Below are positions 55,101 through 62,200 of a stretch of 64,000 nt of DNA, one piece after another; the stretch's first letter is position 1; each line of letters begins with the position of its first letter. The notes below the pieces were generated by a model, which searched no databases, was not told where the DNA came from, and saw nothing but the letters and a program-made list of their open reading frames with translations. The position numbers were made by a program, and so were the translations under genes. The stretch comes from Climacteris rufus (lineage: Eukaryota > Chordata > Aves > Passeriformes > Climacteridae): NCBI GenBank assembly GCA_013398175.1, contig VZRZ01003056.1:49618-113617 (forward strand), written 5' to 3'.

Positions 55101-58100
55101 ATTCCTCAACTTTTATTTCGGAGTTAAAATAAACATCTGAAAGTTCAGAGAGAGAAATAACAGTTCTCTTAATCCAGTGGTAAGTGATGGTTCTTCACAT
55201 TCCTTCCCCAAAACAAAGCTTTGCACCCAAGGTCACAGGGGTAATTGAGATGATGAGGTGCTCAAAGATGCCTTGTCTCATCTACACATAGCAGGCTCAA
55301 TGATGAGATCAGGCTGCTCAGCTTCTATCCAGCTGCACAAGGAAATATTAAAGTATATTTCCCTCTCCCAGATCACTTACACTCTTTCTTCTTCTTGGTT
55401 TCATAACATACATCATGATCTCAGAAACTTTTTTCTATCATACAGATTTTGTAACACCAACTCCTTGAAACACCAGCCAGAACCAATTATAATTGTTAAA
55501 GTATAGAGGTTCATCTTCATTCACTTAAAAAAAAAATAACAACTAAGTCAATAACACACTTTAAACTAATAAGGTACTTGTAGAAATAACAGTACCTCAA
55601 AAGTAAGTTTATGATTCTGTGAAATTCAACACTGGGCTGAGACCAGATAGGACTGCAGCACAAAATCCATCAGCACAATGGATCCTTGCTTTGGAAACAT
55701 CAACATCTAATGCATTCCAACCATACCTTTGGCTCTGGACTTATGTCCAGCCTTTTAGTTGAAATATGTGTCTATAGAGTTACATGTTCATTTCTATCTG
55801 CCTGGAATGCTTCCAAAAGGAAATCAGAATGATGTTTTAGACCAGCAGTTGGGCTTAGGCTGGTTCCAATAATGAAAATTCAGGATGCTTTAAAGGAATC
55901 AATTATTAAACAATAGGAACATGGCAGAATAAAATTATTCAGATCTCAAGGTCTGTATATTCATACTGTGCAATGTTAGTATTACACATAGATATTTAAG
56001 AGAATTGAAATCAAATTGTCTATGCCCTCCAAAATTTTAATATATTTGATTTATTTAATATATATTTGCCCATTGTGGAGTGTAATGGATACCTTGTTAA
56101 TCTAACCTATTTTATCCTTCAGGCTGGTACAGTATAAAAGTAAACAAGCCAAAGCAATTGTGGCATATGCTTTGTTAGATACACGTGGGTGGAAAGGGAG
56201 AAATGAGACTGTGCCAACTGGAAAAAGACAGTACCAGCTGGGAAAGCAGCATTGCTCTCACACTGATAAGGAAACAGCACCAAATAAAGAGAATCACAGC
56301 TAAAGGTCAACCTCCCTTTTCCTTCAAAGATATTCAAAGAGTCTGCTTGGTCTCTGCTTTTTAAGAATCCAGAACAAATTTAGAACTTTTTTTACATACA
56401 CTGCAGAACATGCTTATCTTCTACACACTGCTAACAGACTTTGTTTATAAATACTGCAACAAATCTAGGCATTTCATAAATTAACTATTTTTTACTCATA
56501 AGTAAAAAGCAACATTCAATTGTCACCTGTTTTGTCTTTCAATATTTTGTAGCTCCCTGTGGTCCCTTTTCAGGTGTTTGGTCAAAGATGTAAAGTACTC
56601 CTTCAACAAATTCTGGAAGGGCTGTTGTTTCTCTGGGCTAATTATCTCACTAGGAGGAAAGCTCAAGTTAAACTTCTCTGCAACAGTTTTGACTTTCCTT
56701 GGTACCAAACCAGCAATGTCATCTCCACAGTGCCGACAAAAGCTGATAACCACAGAAACATGAGTGTGGGACTCTCGATCAGCGTTAATAATATTTTTAA
56801 GCTGCTCATAGATTAAAGACAAACCTTCCTTGTCAGTGAAAATCCCAACTATTGTCAATTCTGCAATGAAACGCAGATCAGTTCTTAGCTTGGTGATGTT
56901 GGGAGTCTTCTCTTCTTTCCTTGCTTCAAAATGTTTTTTCCAAGCCTGAAGTAAGGAAGGAGCAAAATCAGCGTATCGCTGGTGAAAGAGGGAACACAAG
57001 TGCACGGCGCAGTTCACGTCGGAGATTTTCAGTTTGGCCTCCACAATGGAAGCTACTGCTTCTGCAATGTATTTGCTTAAATTCAGGCTATTAAAGTCAT
57101 GGGACAAGGAGTCCCTTTGTTGCTCTGTAATGGTTTTTAGCTTCTTAACAAAAGCAGTGTTCTTCTTCAGACTGGAGTCCAGCCTGCTGAAGAAGTTCTC
57201 CTCGGGACGACTCTCCGGTGCGTTCTGGTTTTTGCTGCGGAGCTCCTTCCTTGCCTGATGGCGCTCCCAGGCCTCCTGATGGAGCTGATGTGCTTCCTCT
57301 TTTTCCCTAAGAGACATAAAAATTGGTTCTTTTCACTACAGAGCCTTACTCTCAGGTTATCAGTTCAAAGGAAGAAAGGTCACAGTTGGAAAACCTTCAG
57401 CGGTTCTAACACAATTTCCCTTTACTCTCTTCTTAAATATTGACCAAGTTAATCCTAGAAAGCTAAGAAACACTGTTTCATTTCTGTGCTGCAAAAGGCA
57501 AGTACTACTTGTTACAAAACAAAATTTCTGAAATATTTCTATGCAGAACAGATTAATTCCGAAAGACTTTGAAAATATAAACACAAAACTACATTTACTA
57601 CAGATGGAGACAAAGTTCTTACAGATAAGGACAACAGCCTTTCAACAGGTTACTGTATCACACAGTTAAGGGAAATCTTTTATTCCCAGACTACTGAAAT
57701 TACACAGAAAATGTGGAATAGGTGAACTACATCTGTCCCAGACAGAATTTGGCTATGACATTGCCTCAATATTACAAGTGCCATATTTCAGACATAAGAC
57801 TGGGCAGAACTTTAGTGTTACTGGTCTAAAGACATCAACAGTGTAGTACCTTTGGAAAACATACTAAGAAACTGTCTTGTGTATCACATACTAAACTGCC
57901 AGGTTACATTCTCACTTTGCCATCCAGGTATGAGAGAGTAAAAGAAATGACAAAATAATTTCTAATAGCAGATTTGCTCCTGTTATGGTCTGTAGACCCG
58001 TTAAGAATTTGTATTCCCCCTTTTTGGAAATTAACACTTCTCCATCTTAAATGCAACTGTGCTTCTTTATTGTGCTGGTTTGGGCAGAGACAGAGTTAAC

Positions 58101-59243
58101 TTTCTTCACAGCAGCTGGTATAAGGCTGGTTTGGATCTGTGCTGGAATCAGTGCTGATAACACAGGGGTGTTTCCATTACTGCTGGGCAGGGCTTGCACA
58201 CAGTCAAGGCCTTTTGTGCTCCTCACCCCACCCCACTAATGAGGAGGCTGGGGGTGCACAGGGAGCTGGAAGTGGACACAGCCACGACAGCTGATCCCAA
58301 CTGACCCCAGACCAAACCACACCGTGGTCAACACATAAATCTGGGGGAAGAAGGAAGGGGAAGGATGATAAAAGCGATGGTGTTTCTCCTCCCAAGTCAC
58401 TGTTACTGAGCCCTGCTGTCCTGGGGATTGCTGAACACCTGCCATGGCAGTGGGGCATGAATTCCTTGTTTTGGTTTCCTTGCCTGCACAGCTTTTGCTT
58501 TATACATTGAAACATCTTTCTGTCAACTCACAAATTTTCTCACTTTTAATCTTGTTGAGGGGAGTGAGTGGCTGTGTGTGGCTGGTGCTGGCTGGGGTTA
58601 AATCACAACATTTACTCAAGCATAACTGTGCATTATATGGTCATCACATGCAGAACACATCAAACCTCTGTAATACAGACTAAAGTAACAGCAGTTACAA
58701 GTGAAAACTCAAAACCTCTTAGAAATCATAAAGCATACTCAGACAGCCACATAAACTTTATAACACTACATGCAACTTATTGAAAGTAACACAAAGCAGT
58801 TCATCTTCTATAATTCTGGCCACAACCGTGATAGCAGAACTCCAGCACTTTGCACAATTAAACCTTTAAAAGACAACTTACTTCAGCTGAGCAGCTTCTT
58901 CCTCTTGTTTCTTTTTCTCTTCTTCCTCTTGTTTCTTTTTCTCCTCTTCTTCAAGTTTCTTTTTTTCTTCTTCTTCTTTCTTCTTTTGCTCCTCTTCTGC
59001 TTTTACTTTATCATCTTCTTTTTTCTTCCGCTCCTTGTCTTCCTTCTTTCTTTTATCCTCTTCCATTTTTTTCTTTTTATCTTCAGGAACCTTTAAAGTC
59101 TCTCTCTTCACGCCAACCTTGACATCTTCTTTTGGTTTCTCCCTGGTGCTCACTGGTCGCCTTTCACTAAATTCTTTTTCTTTATTATTTAACTGCGATT
59201 CTTTCTCTTCCATATTTGCTGGCTTCTTGCGCTCAGCTGGCAT
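10129..59243 (-). CDS. UPF2: UPF2, NMD core factor (complete spliced coding sequence)
   Basis: UPF2 is the cytoplasmic scaffold of nonsense-mediated mRNA decay. It bridges UPF3 on the exon-junction complex to the helicase UPF1 and stimulates UPF1. Coding segments, in transcript order: 59243-58882, 57306-56527, 52780-52620, 51560-51363, 50159-50010, 47368-47265, 46959-46874, 40553-40445, 39304-39191, 37999-37883, 32951-32766, 32240-32037, 31411-31136, 29776-29593, 27555-27416, 26635-26531, 25631-25533, 24815-24648, 20198-20057, 16419-16299, 10138-10129. They sum to 3,816 nt (1,271 aa plus stop). All introns are GT..AG and all phases join. The product aligns with my memory of human UPF2 (1,272 aa) from first to last residue, including the C-terminal TGGRRR. 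The one-residue difference appears to be a missing Ala near residue 118. No frameshift or internal stop was seen, so this is an intact gene. Confidence 0.97.
10139..16298 (-). other. UPF2 intron 21
   Basis: 6.2 kb, donor GTAGGA (overlapping an in-frame TAG), acceptor TCTTCCCGCAG. It contains minus-strand AATAAA at 15744-15749 with ATTAAA just beyond, a possible intronic polyadenylation signal about 550 nt after exon 21. It also has a 23-bp palindrome at 11129-11151 and a short repeat with hairpin near 13280-13325. Confidence 0.75.
11129..11151. repeat. Perfect 11-bp inverted repeat with 1-nt spacer
   Basis: TAGTGTTACAT, then A, then ATGTAACACTA. A second, weaker inverted repeat (CCACATA..TATGTGG) lies about 35 bp to the right. 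No transposon ends were recognised. Confidence 0.7.
16299..16419 (-). CDS. UPF2: UPF2 exon 21: basic C-terminus (aa 1229-1269)
   Basis: The acceptor is AAAATTCCAG|AAATGTTGC and the donor GGTGGGAG|GTAGGA. It encodes MLQSLAQRPAPANTNRERRP through NADLIFKTGG. If the donor is ignored, the next codons read AGG TAG, so an unspliced transcript ends two residues early. The spliced form was chosen because exon 22 restores the RRR-stop ending of human UPF2 in phase. Confidence 0.93.
16420..20056 (-). other. UPF2 intron 20
   Basis: 3.6 kb, donor GTGAGA, acceptor AAAATTCCAG. Some open frames at 17.5-18.1 kb overlap on both strands without recognisable homology. I treat them as chance. Confidence 0.7.
20057..20198 (-). 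CDS. UPF2: UPF2 exon 20: C-terminal region (aa 1182-1229)
   Basis: The acceptor is TTATTTGCAG|TTTAAGATC and the donor TATCAGG|GTGAGA. It encodes FKILNVPMSSQLAANHWNQQ through LTLDINERQEQEDYQ, matching human almost residue for residue. Glu1229 is split across the junction. Confidence 0.96.
20199..24647 (-). other. UPF2 intron 19
   Basis: 4.4 kb, donor GTAAGA, acceptor TTATTTGCAG. No repeat or gene recognised. Confidence 0.7.
24648..24815 (-). CDS. UPF2: UPF2 exon 19: UPF1-binding beta-hairpin (aa 1126-1181)
   Basis: The acceptor is TTTTTAACAG|CAACGGAG and the donor CAGCAG|GTAAGA. It encodes QRSGESVKVHQLDVAIPLHL, a Gly/Glu/Ser spacer, and the conserved MPFVMLTRKGNKQQ. That last stretch forms the hairpin half of the UPF1 contact in the human complex. 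Both halves are intact here. Confidence 0.96.
25533..25631 (-). CDS. UPF2: UPF2 exon 18: UPF1-binding helix (aa 1093-1125)
   Basis: The acceptor is TTGCAATAG|GAAGTAATG and the donor CTTCAG|GTAGAA. It encodes EVMIKGGGLKHVPCAEDEDF and IQALDKMMLENLQ. This is the first half of the bipartite UPF1-binding segment, a helix that packs on the UPF1 CH domain. Phe1112 matches human Phe1113, the conserved aromatic of that helix. Confidence 0.95.
26531..26635 (-). CDS. UPF2: UPF2 exon 17: acidic stretch, part 2 (aa 1058-1092)
   Basis: The acceptor is GAATATTTCAG|GAGGGCTC and the donor AACACA|GTATGT. It encodes EGSDNEEEEGEEEEEENTDY followed by LTDSNKENETDEENT. It was too short to stand out as an open frame and was found by homology and splice signals. 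It is 105 nt and phase 0 at both ends. Confidence 0.94.
27416..27555 (-). CDS. UPF2: UPF2 exon 16: acidic stretch, part 1 (aa 1011-1057)
   Basis: The acceptor is CACATTTCAG|GAATTGTG and the donor GAAGAG|GTGAAC. It encodes IVNDKDSKDSITEGENLEED and a Glu-rich run ending NEPEEE. In the family this acidic region lies between MIF4G-3 and the UPF1-binding segment and is predicted to be flexible. Confidence 0.96.
29593..29776 (-). CDS. UPF2: UPF2 exon 15: end of MIF4G-3 (aa 950-1011)
   Basis: The acceptor is TTGTATTCTAG|CGCTATG and the donor AAATTGG|GTAAGA. It encodes RYVWWKKSLDVWTKDHPFPI through QVQDLEREFLIKLG. The open frame that continues past the donor is intronic. The Gly1011 codon is split. 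Confidence 0.96.
30425..30533 (+). mobile_element. CR1 LINE 3' tail in intron 14
   Basis: It contains GAGCAACCTGGTCTTGTGGA, GTCCCTGCCCATAGCAGAGG and GAGGTCCCTTCCAACCCAAA. The terminal octamer repeats are lost or mutated (CCACCCTGAGATTTTAT). Confidence 0.8.
30690..30970 (-). mobile_element. Degenerate CR1 LINE fragment in intron 14
   Basis: Antisense CR1 blocks: CCCATTCCAGTGTTTAAACA, GCTGCAACTTGTGCCCATTA and ATTCTCTCCTTCAAGCTGAG. It faces the plus-oriented copy at 30425-30533, about 150 bp away. Confidence 0.7.
31136..31411 (-). CDS. UPF2: UPF2 exon 14: MIF4G-3 (aa 858-949)
   Basis: The acceptor is TTTGATGAAG|GTTAATCAG, with a weak pyrimidine tract. The donor is TTTCAG|GTATTC. It encodes VNQPKFNQRRISSAKFLGEL through CGQYFDRGSSKRKLDCFLVY and ends in FQ. 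The block is nearly identical to human, as expected for the UPF3-binding domain. It is 276 nt and phase 0 at both ends. Confidence 0.97.
32037..32240 (-). CDS. UPF2: UPF2 exon 13: MIF4G-3, UPF3-binding face (aa 790-857)
   Basis: The acceptor is TTTGGTCTAG|GTCCTGAG and the donor ATGGAG|GTAAAC. It encodes VLRQMRKLPWQDAEVKDYVI through VVDGVLEDIRLGME. The last residue, Glu857, corresponds to human Glu858, reported (from memory of the UPF2-UPF3B crystal work) to be needed for UPF3B binding. It is retained here, so the contact should be intact. It is 204 nt and phase 0 at both ends. Confidence 0.97.
32766..32951 (-). CDS. UPF2: UPF2 exon 12: MIF4G-2 to MIF4G-3 junction (aa 728-789)
   Basis: The acceptor is TTGCTTCCAG|GAACAAATG and the donor GAGAAG|GTAAAT. 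It encodes EQMMRKKQAMHLDARYVTMV, the AYYYCNPPP motif and RPPLQEYIRKLLYKDLSKV. It carries the end of MIF4G-2 and enters MIF4G-3 at about residue 772. It is 186 nt and phase 0 at both ends. Confidence 0.97.
32952..37882 (-). other. UPF2 intron 11
   Basis: 4.9 kb, donor GTAAGA, acceptor TTGCTTCCAG. AT-rich, with no repeat family, RNA gene or additional exon that I can support. Confidence 0.7.
37883..37999 (-). CDS. UPF2: UPF2 exon 11: MIF4G-2 (aa 689-727)
   Basis: The acceptor is CCATACCAG|ATGCTTCTG and the donor CTTCTG|GTAAGA. It encodes MLLSDFSHHHIEMACTLLET through SPESHLRTSVLL. The methionine at its start is internal, fixed by the upstream exons. It is 117 nt and phase 0 at both ends. Confidence 0.96.
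38145..38300 (+). mobile_element. CR1 LINE 3' tail in intron 10, antisense to UPF2
   Basis: CR1 blocks: CACAGGCTGCCCCATCTCTG, TCAAGGCCAGGAGCTCTGAG, CTGCCCACAGCAGGGGCTTG and GGGTCCTATCCAACCCAAAC, ending in CCATTCTATGAAC. The plus-strand 3' end is close to exon 11. Confidence 0.85.
39191..39304 (-). CDS. UPF2: UPF2 exon 10: MIF4G-2 (aa 651-688)
   Basis: The acceptor is GTTGTTTAG|GTAAGAAAA and the donor TTAAAG|GTTGGT. It encodes VRKKDQINIETKNKTVRFIG and then ELTKFKMFSKNDTLHCLK. It is 114 nt, phase 0 at both ends. Confidence 0.95.
40445..40553 (-). CDS. UPF2: UPF2 exon 9: MIF4G-2 (aa 614-650)
   Basis: The acceptor is TGTTTGCAG|ATTGGATTTG and the donor TTCCAT|GTATGT. It encodes LDLLPFYARLVATLHPCMSD through EDLCSMLKGDFRFH. 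The donor was placed by homology. The next exon supplies the Val that follows FRFH in human UPF2, so the GTA at the donor is intronic. Confidence 0.95.
40554..46873 (-). other. UPF2 intron 8 (longest)
   Basis: 6.3 kb, donor GTAAGA, acceptor TGTTTGCAG. There is an A-rich patch at about 42707-42770. Several open frames of 60-120 codons exist on both strands, but none has homology that I recognise or plausible splice partners. Confidence 0.7.
46874..46959 (-). CDS. UPF2: UPF2 exon 8: MIF4G-2 (aa 586-614)
   Basis: The acceptor is CTTTCTAG|GCAGCAATGG and the donor GACAAAG|GTAAGA. It encodes AAMDFCMNMNTKANRKKLVR followed by ALFIVPRQ. It is the smallest internal coding exon (86 nt). It is followed by the longest intron in the gene, about 6.3 kb. 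Arg614 is split across the junction. Confidence 0.95.
46960..47264 (-). other. UPF2 intron 7
   Basis: 305 bp, the shortest intron in the gene. Donor GTACAG, acceptor CTTTCTAG. Nothing else seen. Confidence 0.85.
47265..47368 (-). CDS. UPF2: UPF2 exon 7: start of MIF4G-2 (aa 551-585)
   Basis: The acceptor is TTTACTAG|AACAAGAGG and the donor GACAAG|GTACAG. It encodes EQEDEEASTGSHLKLIVDAF through LPNCVNRDLIDK, the first helices of the second MIF4G domain. The exon ends on a codon boundary. Confidence 0.95.
47369..50009 (-). other. UPF2 intron 6
   Basis: Donor GTAAAA, acceptor TTTACTAG. It contains one CR1 tail at 49031-49140 and an AT-rich patch near 49738-49775. Nothing else was recognised. 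Confidence 0.7.
49031..49140 (+). mobile_element. CR1 LINE 3' tail, antisense to UPF2
   Basis: It reads GGTCCCTTCCAACCCATACC and ends in the characteristic ATTCTATGATT, preceded by GTGTCCCTGCTCATGGCAGG. The ending marks the 3' terminus of a CR1 element on the plus strand. Confidence 0.85.
50010..50159 (-). CDS. UPF2: UPF2 exon 6: acidic linker before MIF4G-2 (aa 501-551)
   Basis: The acceptor is GTAAATAG|ATTCAAAAG and the donor GAGCAAG|GTAAAA. It starts with a variable part (DSKDTKDNKEAAGSED), then the conserved LELELENLEIND block and a run ending KKLLDEQ. The variable part differs from human, while the Leu/Glu block is nearly unchanged. Confidence 0.94.
50645..50960 (-). mobile_element. Degenerate CR1 LINE fragment in intron 5
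   Basis: The antisense CR1 pattern starts at AGAATCACAGACAAAATTAG, followed by CTGGAAGGAACTCTGGTGAT and, further on, CATGGGCAAGCTGCTCCAAC. It is strongly diverged, so it is an old copy. Confidence 0.65.
51363..51560 (-). CDS. UPF2: UPF2 exon 5: inter-domain linker (aa 435-501)
   Basis: The acceptor is TTTTGCAG|AACATGGACC and the donor CAAGAG|GTAGGA. It encodes EHGPGIDIFTPGKPGEYDLE and then the conserved WEDEDARNFYENLIDLKAFV stretch. It ends in a Lys/Ser/Asp-rich tail (NKDSSKDESR) that is less conserved than the flanking parts. The codon for Asp501 is split across the next junction. Confidence 0.94.
52620..52780 (-). CDS. UPF2: UPF2 exon 4: end of MIF4G-1 (aa 381-435)
   Basis: The acceptor is GTTGTAG|GCGCATCCTG and the donor CGAGG|GTAAGG. 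It encodes RILHSKGELSEDRHKQYEEF through NMPDLPQEKPTPE, almost identical to human UPF2. Reading through the donor instead would add about 25 unrelated residues before a stop. That longer open frame is intron, not coding sequence. Confidence 0.96.
52781..56526 (-). other. UPF2 intron 3
   Basis: 3.7 kb, donor GTGACA, acceptor GTTGTAG. AT-rich throughout, with a very AT-rich patch near 56035-56070. I recognised no repeat, RNA gene or extra exon. Confidence 0.7.
56527..57306 (-). CDS. UPF2: UPF2 exon 3: MIF4G domain 1 (aa 121-381)
   Basis: This is the largest coding exon (780 nt). The acceptor is GTCTCTTAG|GGAAAAAGAG and the donor AACAG|GTGACA. It encodes the segment starting EKEEAHQLHQEAWERH and ending near LQNIERQNR. 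From about residue 168 it carries most of MIF4G-1, an alpha-helical HEAT-like domain. Recognisable conserved stretches include SRLDSSLKKNTAFVKKLK, LRFIAELTIVGIFTDKEGL and HVSVVISFCRHCGDDIAGL. In human UPF2 this domain is described as structural support for the factor rather than a UPF1 or UPF3 contact. Confidence 0.97.
57307..58881 (-). other. UPF2 intron 2
   Basis: Donor GTAAGT, acceptor GTCTCTTAG. Apart from the solo LTR at 58071-58610 it is unremarkable AT-rich sequence with no exon signal that I can support. Confidence 0.8.
58071..58610 (+). mobile_element. Solo LTR of an endogenous retrovirus (songbird type)
   Basis: A 540-bp element starting TGTGCTGGTTTGGGCAGAGA and ending GGGGTTAAATCACAACA, with terminal TG..CA. 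It is flanked by TTTAT (58066-58070) and TTTAC (58611-58615), a 5-bp target duplication with one mismatch, which fits the ERVL class. Internal blocks such as GTCAAGGCCTTTTGTGCT, CACCCCACCCCACTAATGAGG and GAATTCCTTGTTTTGGTTTCC are typical of an LTR family abundant in songbirds. No internal viral genes are present. It lies antisense to UPF2. Confidence 0.85.
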
Positions 59244-59263
59244 TGTGTGTTACCCAGGCAGAC
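58882..59263 (-). CDS. UPF2: UPF2 exon 2: start codon and Lys/Glu-rich N-terminus (aa 1-121)
   Basis: The acceptor is TTCTGCAG| before 59263. Twenty untranslated nt precede the ATG at 59243-59241. The donor is CTGAA|GTAAGT and splits Lys121. The start MPAERKKPANMEEKE matches the conserved vertebrate N-terminus. Residues from about 48 to 118 are an almost pure Lys/Glu helix-forming segment, which makes a purine-rich mRNA tract of roughly 180 nt. It includes an exact tandem copy of a 24-nt unit (58896-58919 and 58920-58943), adding regular EEEEKKKQ octads compared with the human pattern. In the family this part is predicted to be disordered or coiled and basic. Confidence 0.95.
58896..58943 (-). 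repeat. Exact tandem duplication of a 24-nt unit in coding exon 2
   Basis: Two identical 24-nt copies (58896-58919, 58920-58943), with a third degenerate copy following. They encode repeated EEEEKKKQ octads in the UPF2 N-terminal region. The unit keeps the reading frame. Confidence 0.85.
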
Positions 59264-62200
59264 CTGCAGAATCACAGAAAAAGAGGTACTTTTAAATTGC
59301 TGTTGATATCTCAGTCATTTTTCACAGCCCACCCATACTCACTTAACTCACAAATGTATTACTCATCAGAAGAAAGGTTTCAGTTTTCTTGAACTAAGGA
59401 ATGGACCTAGCAGGTAAAAAACAATCATTTTGTAAGAGTGTTGTACTGTCAAGTTGTCTTCCGCACGAATTGTGAAATAAAAGAATCTCTAAGTTTCTAC
59501 AACCCAAGGAATATAAGATCTTGGAACACCAACAAAAGTCCATCTGAAAAAAAAAATCAAGACTGATAAATACGAAGTACTCCCACTTCAAAGTATTTGA
59601 TACAATCAGCATGCACCTGCACATCACTGACCTTTCTGAACAGCTCCTAAGGATAGTCCCCCTTCCACTACTTAGGATCATAGGATAATGCAGGTTAGAT
59701 GGGACCTCAAGTAATTCAACCTCCTGCTCAAAACAGGATCAGCAACGAGGTCAGACAAGGCTGTTCCAGGTTTTAGTCTTGAAAACTGCCATGGAAGGAA
59801 ACTGCACAACCCCTCCAGTCAAACTGCTCCAATGTTTGATTATCGTCACCGAGAAAAGGCATCAACTTGTTTCCTTCTTTCCTCAGATTTCCCCAGCATC
59901 TCCAGAACTCTTCCCCAGCACTCAGCACAAGTAGCAGCTGAAAACTGAGTTGTGCTGACTAAGCTGTACACACAAACCTCCCTGCCAGCAGAATAAATGC
60001 AAATAGTATCAGATAGGCTGCAATTATCAGGAGTTGTCAAAGGCTACAGTTCCTCTCTCCGTCTACTCAACCAACGTTTTGTAGGAGCTTTAGCCTTTGG
60101 GGGGTTTCCAGCCCACTAAGGTTTGGTTTCATCTGGTTAAGGACACAAAAGGTAAAGGGTAAAATCACAGGACAGTTTTGATCAGGAGGAAGCTGTGAAG
60201 AGCACCTAGTTCAGCCCCCTGCCCCAAGCAGATCCAGTCAGATCAGGGACTTGGCAAAGGTTTCAGTACCTCCCAGAGCAGAGATCCCCTCTGGGTGCAC
60301 TGTGATAAAGCTTTTCCCAATACCAGCCTGGAAACTGCCATGCCCCACACTGTGTTTGTTTCTTTGCATCCTGTGCCTGTGTGGCTTTGAGAAGAACCAA
60401 GCTTCATCTTCTCCAAGCTCTCCTGTCAGGTTGTTGTTAAGGCAGATTGAGATTTCCCCCTCTCTTCTCACACACCAAGAACCCACTTCTCTCTGTTTCT
60501 CCTTAGGCATCTCCTCCAGCCTGCCCATTCCCATGGATTTGGTGCAGAGTGCCAATGCCTTTCTTGGGAGCAGAGGATGCAGCCCTGGATGTGCTGAGTC
60601 CTGAATGGAGGGGGATTCCCTCAGCTGCTGGGTAACTCCTGGCACCACAGTCCAGAACGCAGCTGGCCCCAGTGCAAGGGCGTTGTGCTGACTCACGGCA
60701 GGCTCGGGAGGGCCAGCGCGATCACAGCGGGCAATCGGAACCACCCAACCTTTATCTGCTTCAGGCTACATTCATTTCTTAAAAGCAACAATAATTTTCA
60801 TATATTTACATGCTTCAAGTTCAATGTATAAATAGGTAGGACTGAAAGGACACCAGTGCATGTGATGCCCCCTGAAGAGCCATCACTTTTTAATTTGTAA
60901 CACCAGTTTGAGTCCCAAATCCAGCCCCTACTTTTGCCTAACATTTTCCTCTGACTGGATGATGAAAACATGCCAGATTCACCAATTTCCTGAATCTGCT
61001 CAGAGTGGATAATGAGAGACTTGCATTCCAGTCTGATGTAGAGTGTTTCTGGCATTATTTTAACTATTTTGAAATACGTTTATAAACAAGACATCCCAAT
61101 AAAGAAAATCTATTTCTAAACATTCCCTCTGCCACCTCCCAGACAATAAAGTGACAGATTCACATAGTGACTATCCCACCCAGATGAAACTCTGTATTAC
61201 AATATTTAAGATGTTTGGCCAGGGTTTCTGAAGCAAAATTGCAAAAAATTCACAGTATATTCAGATATGGGCAGTGACAACTTACCAGTGGAGAACCTAT
61301 TCAGGATTTGGCCTTTGGCAGCAATTGGCAAGAACACCAATGGAGAAATGTCTGTGACACTGATTTATGGAAATCAAATCAGCATTGCTTAAACAAACAG
61401 TAGCAAACGTGGCTCCCTAATGCATGTCTACAACTAAAAGATTTCAGATGTCAAGATCTCAAAACTACTTGAATTACAACAACACTGATCTTAAACCACT
61501 ATTATTATGAAATCAATGCTTAACTGAAGAGGGAAGGGGTTGTTTATGTTTAAAGAAATGCTAGAACAGCATGTCACAATTCCAACACTGAATAAAATAT
61601 CCAGCTCCGTGTGTAACTTTTAACAACAGGGTCACTGACCACAACCATTACAGTACTCAAGCTCTTACTAAATTTAGGAACTCAGAATTCTGTTTCAAAG
61701 ACGCATCTGAGGTTTGTTGGTATAAAAGCAAACCAGAGAAGGTGGGATAAAAAGGAATGGAGCATAAGCAGGCACATCACGATTTTGACCACAAGGCAAT
61801 ATTATCCAGTTTTTCCCAGTGAACACCGGTGACCAAAACAGCCCCAACAATCTCATTTACAACAGGTTTCTGTTCTGTATCCCAGAAGAGGTGTTACAAT
61901 ACCCCTCACCACCTGCTACGTGTACAGCTCCTTATCTCCCAAACCTTTCCGACGGCTCTGCCAGCTCCTTTGTGCCGCCACCGAACGCCCGAGGGCAGCA
62001 GAGGCGGCGCGGCCGCTGCCTCTGAGCTACACCCGCGCTCAGCTCCAGAGCCGCACACGGGCTGGGCTCCGCCCTGAGCGGCTTCCCCAGAAGTTCTGGG
62101 AAGCAGGGAAAATGGAAACACATTTCCATAGGAAACACGGGTGAAGATAAAGCTCAGATTAAGGGGATGGTATGGGAATGTTAAGAGAAACTTCAAGAGA

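Noticed and set aside
56559..57258. Plus-strand open frames opposite UPF2 exon 3
   Set aside because: They are shadows of a strongly conserved coding exon on the other strand.
58770..59295. Plus-strand Leu/Phe/Ser-rich frames that look like membrane proteins
   Set aside because: They are the reverse complement of the Lys/Glu-rich UPF2 exon 2.
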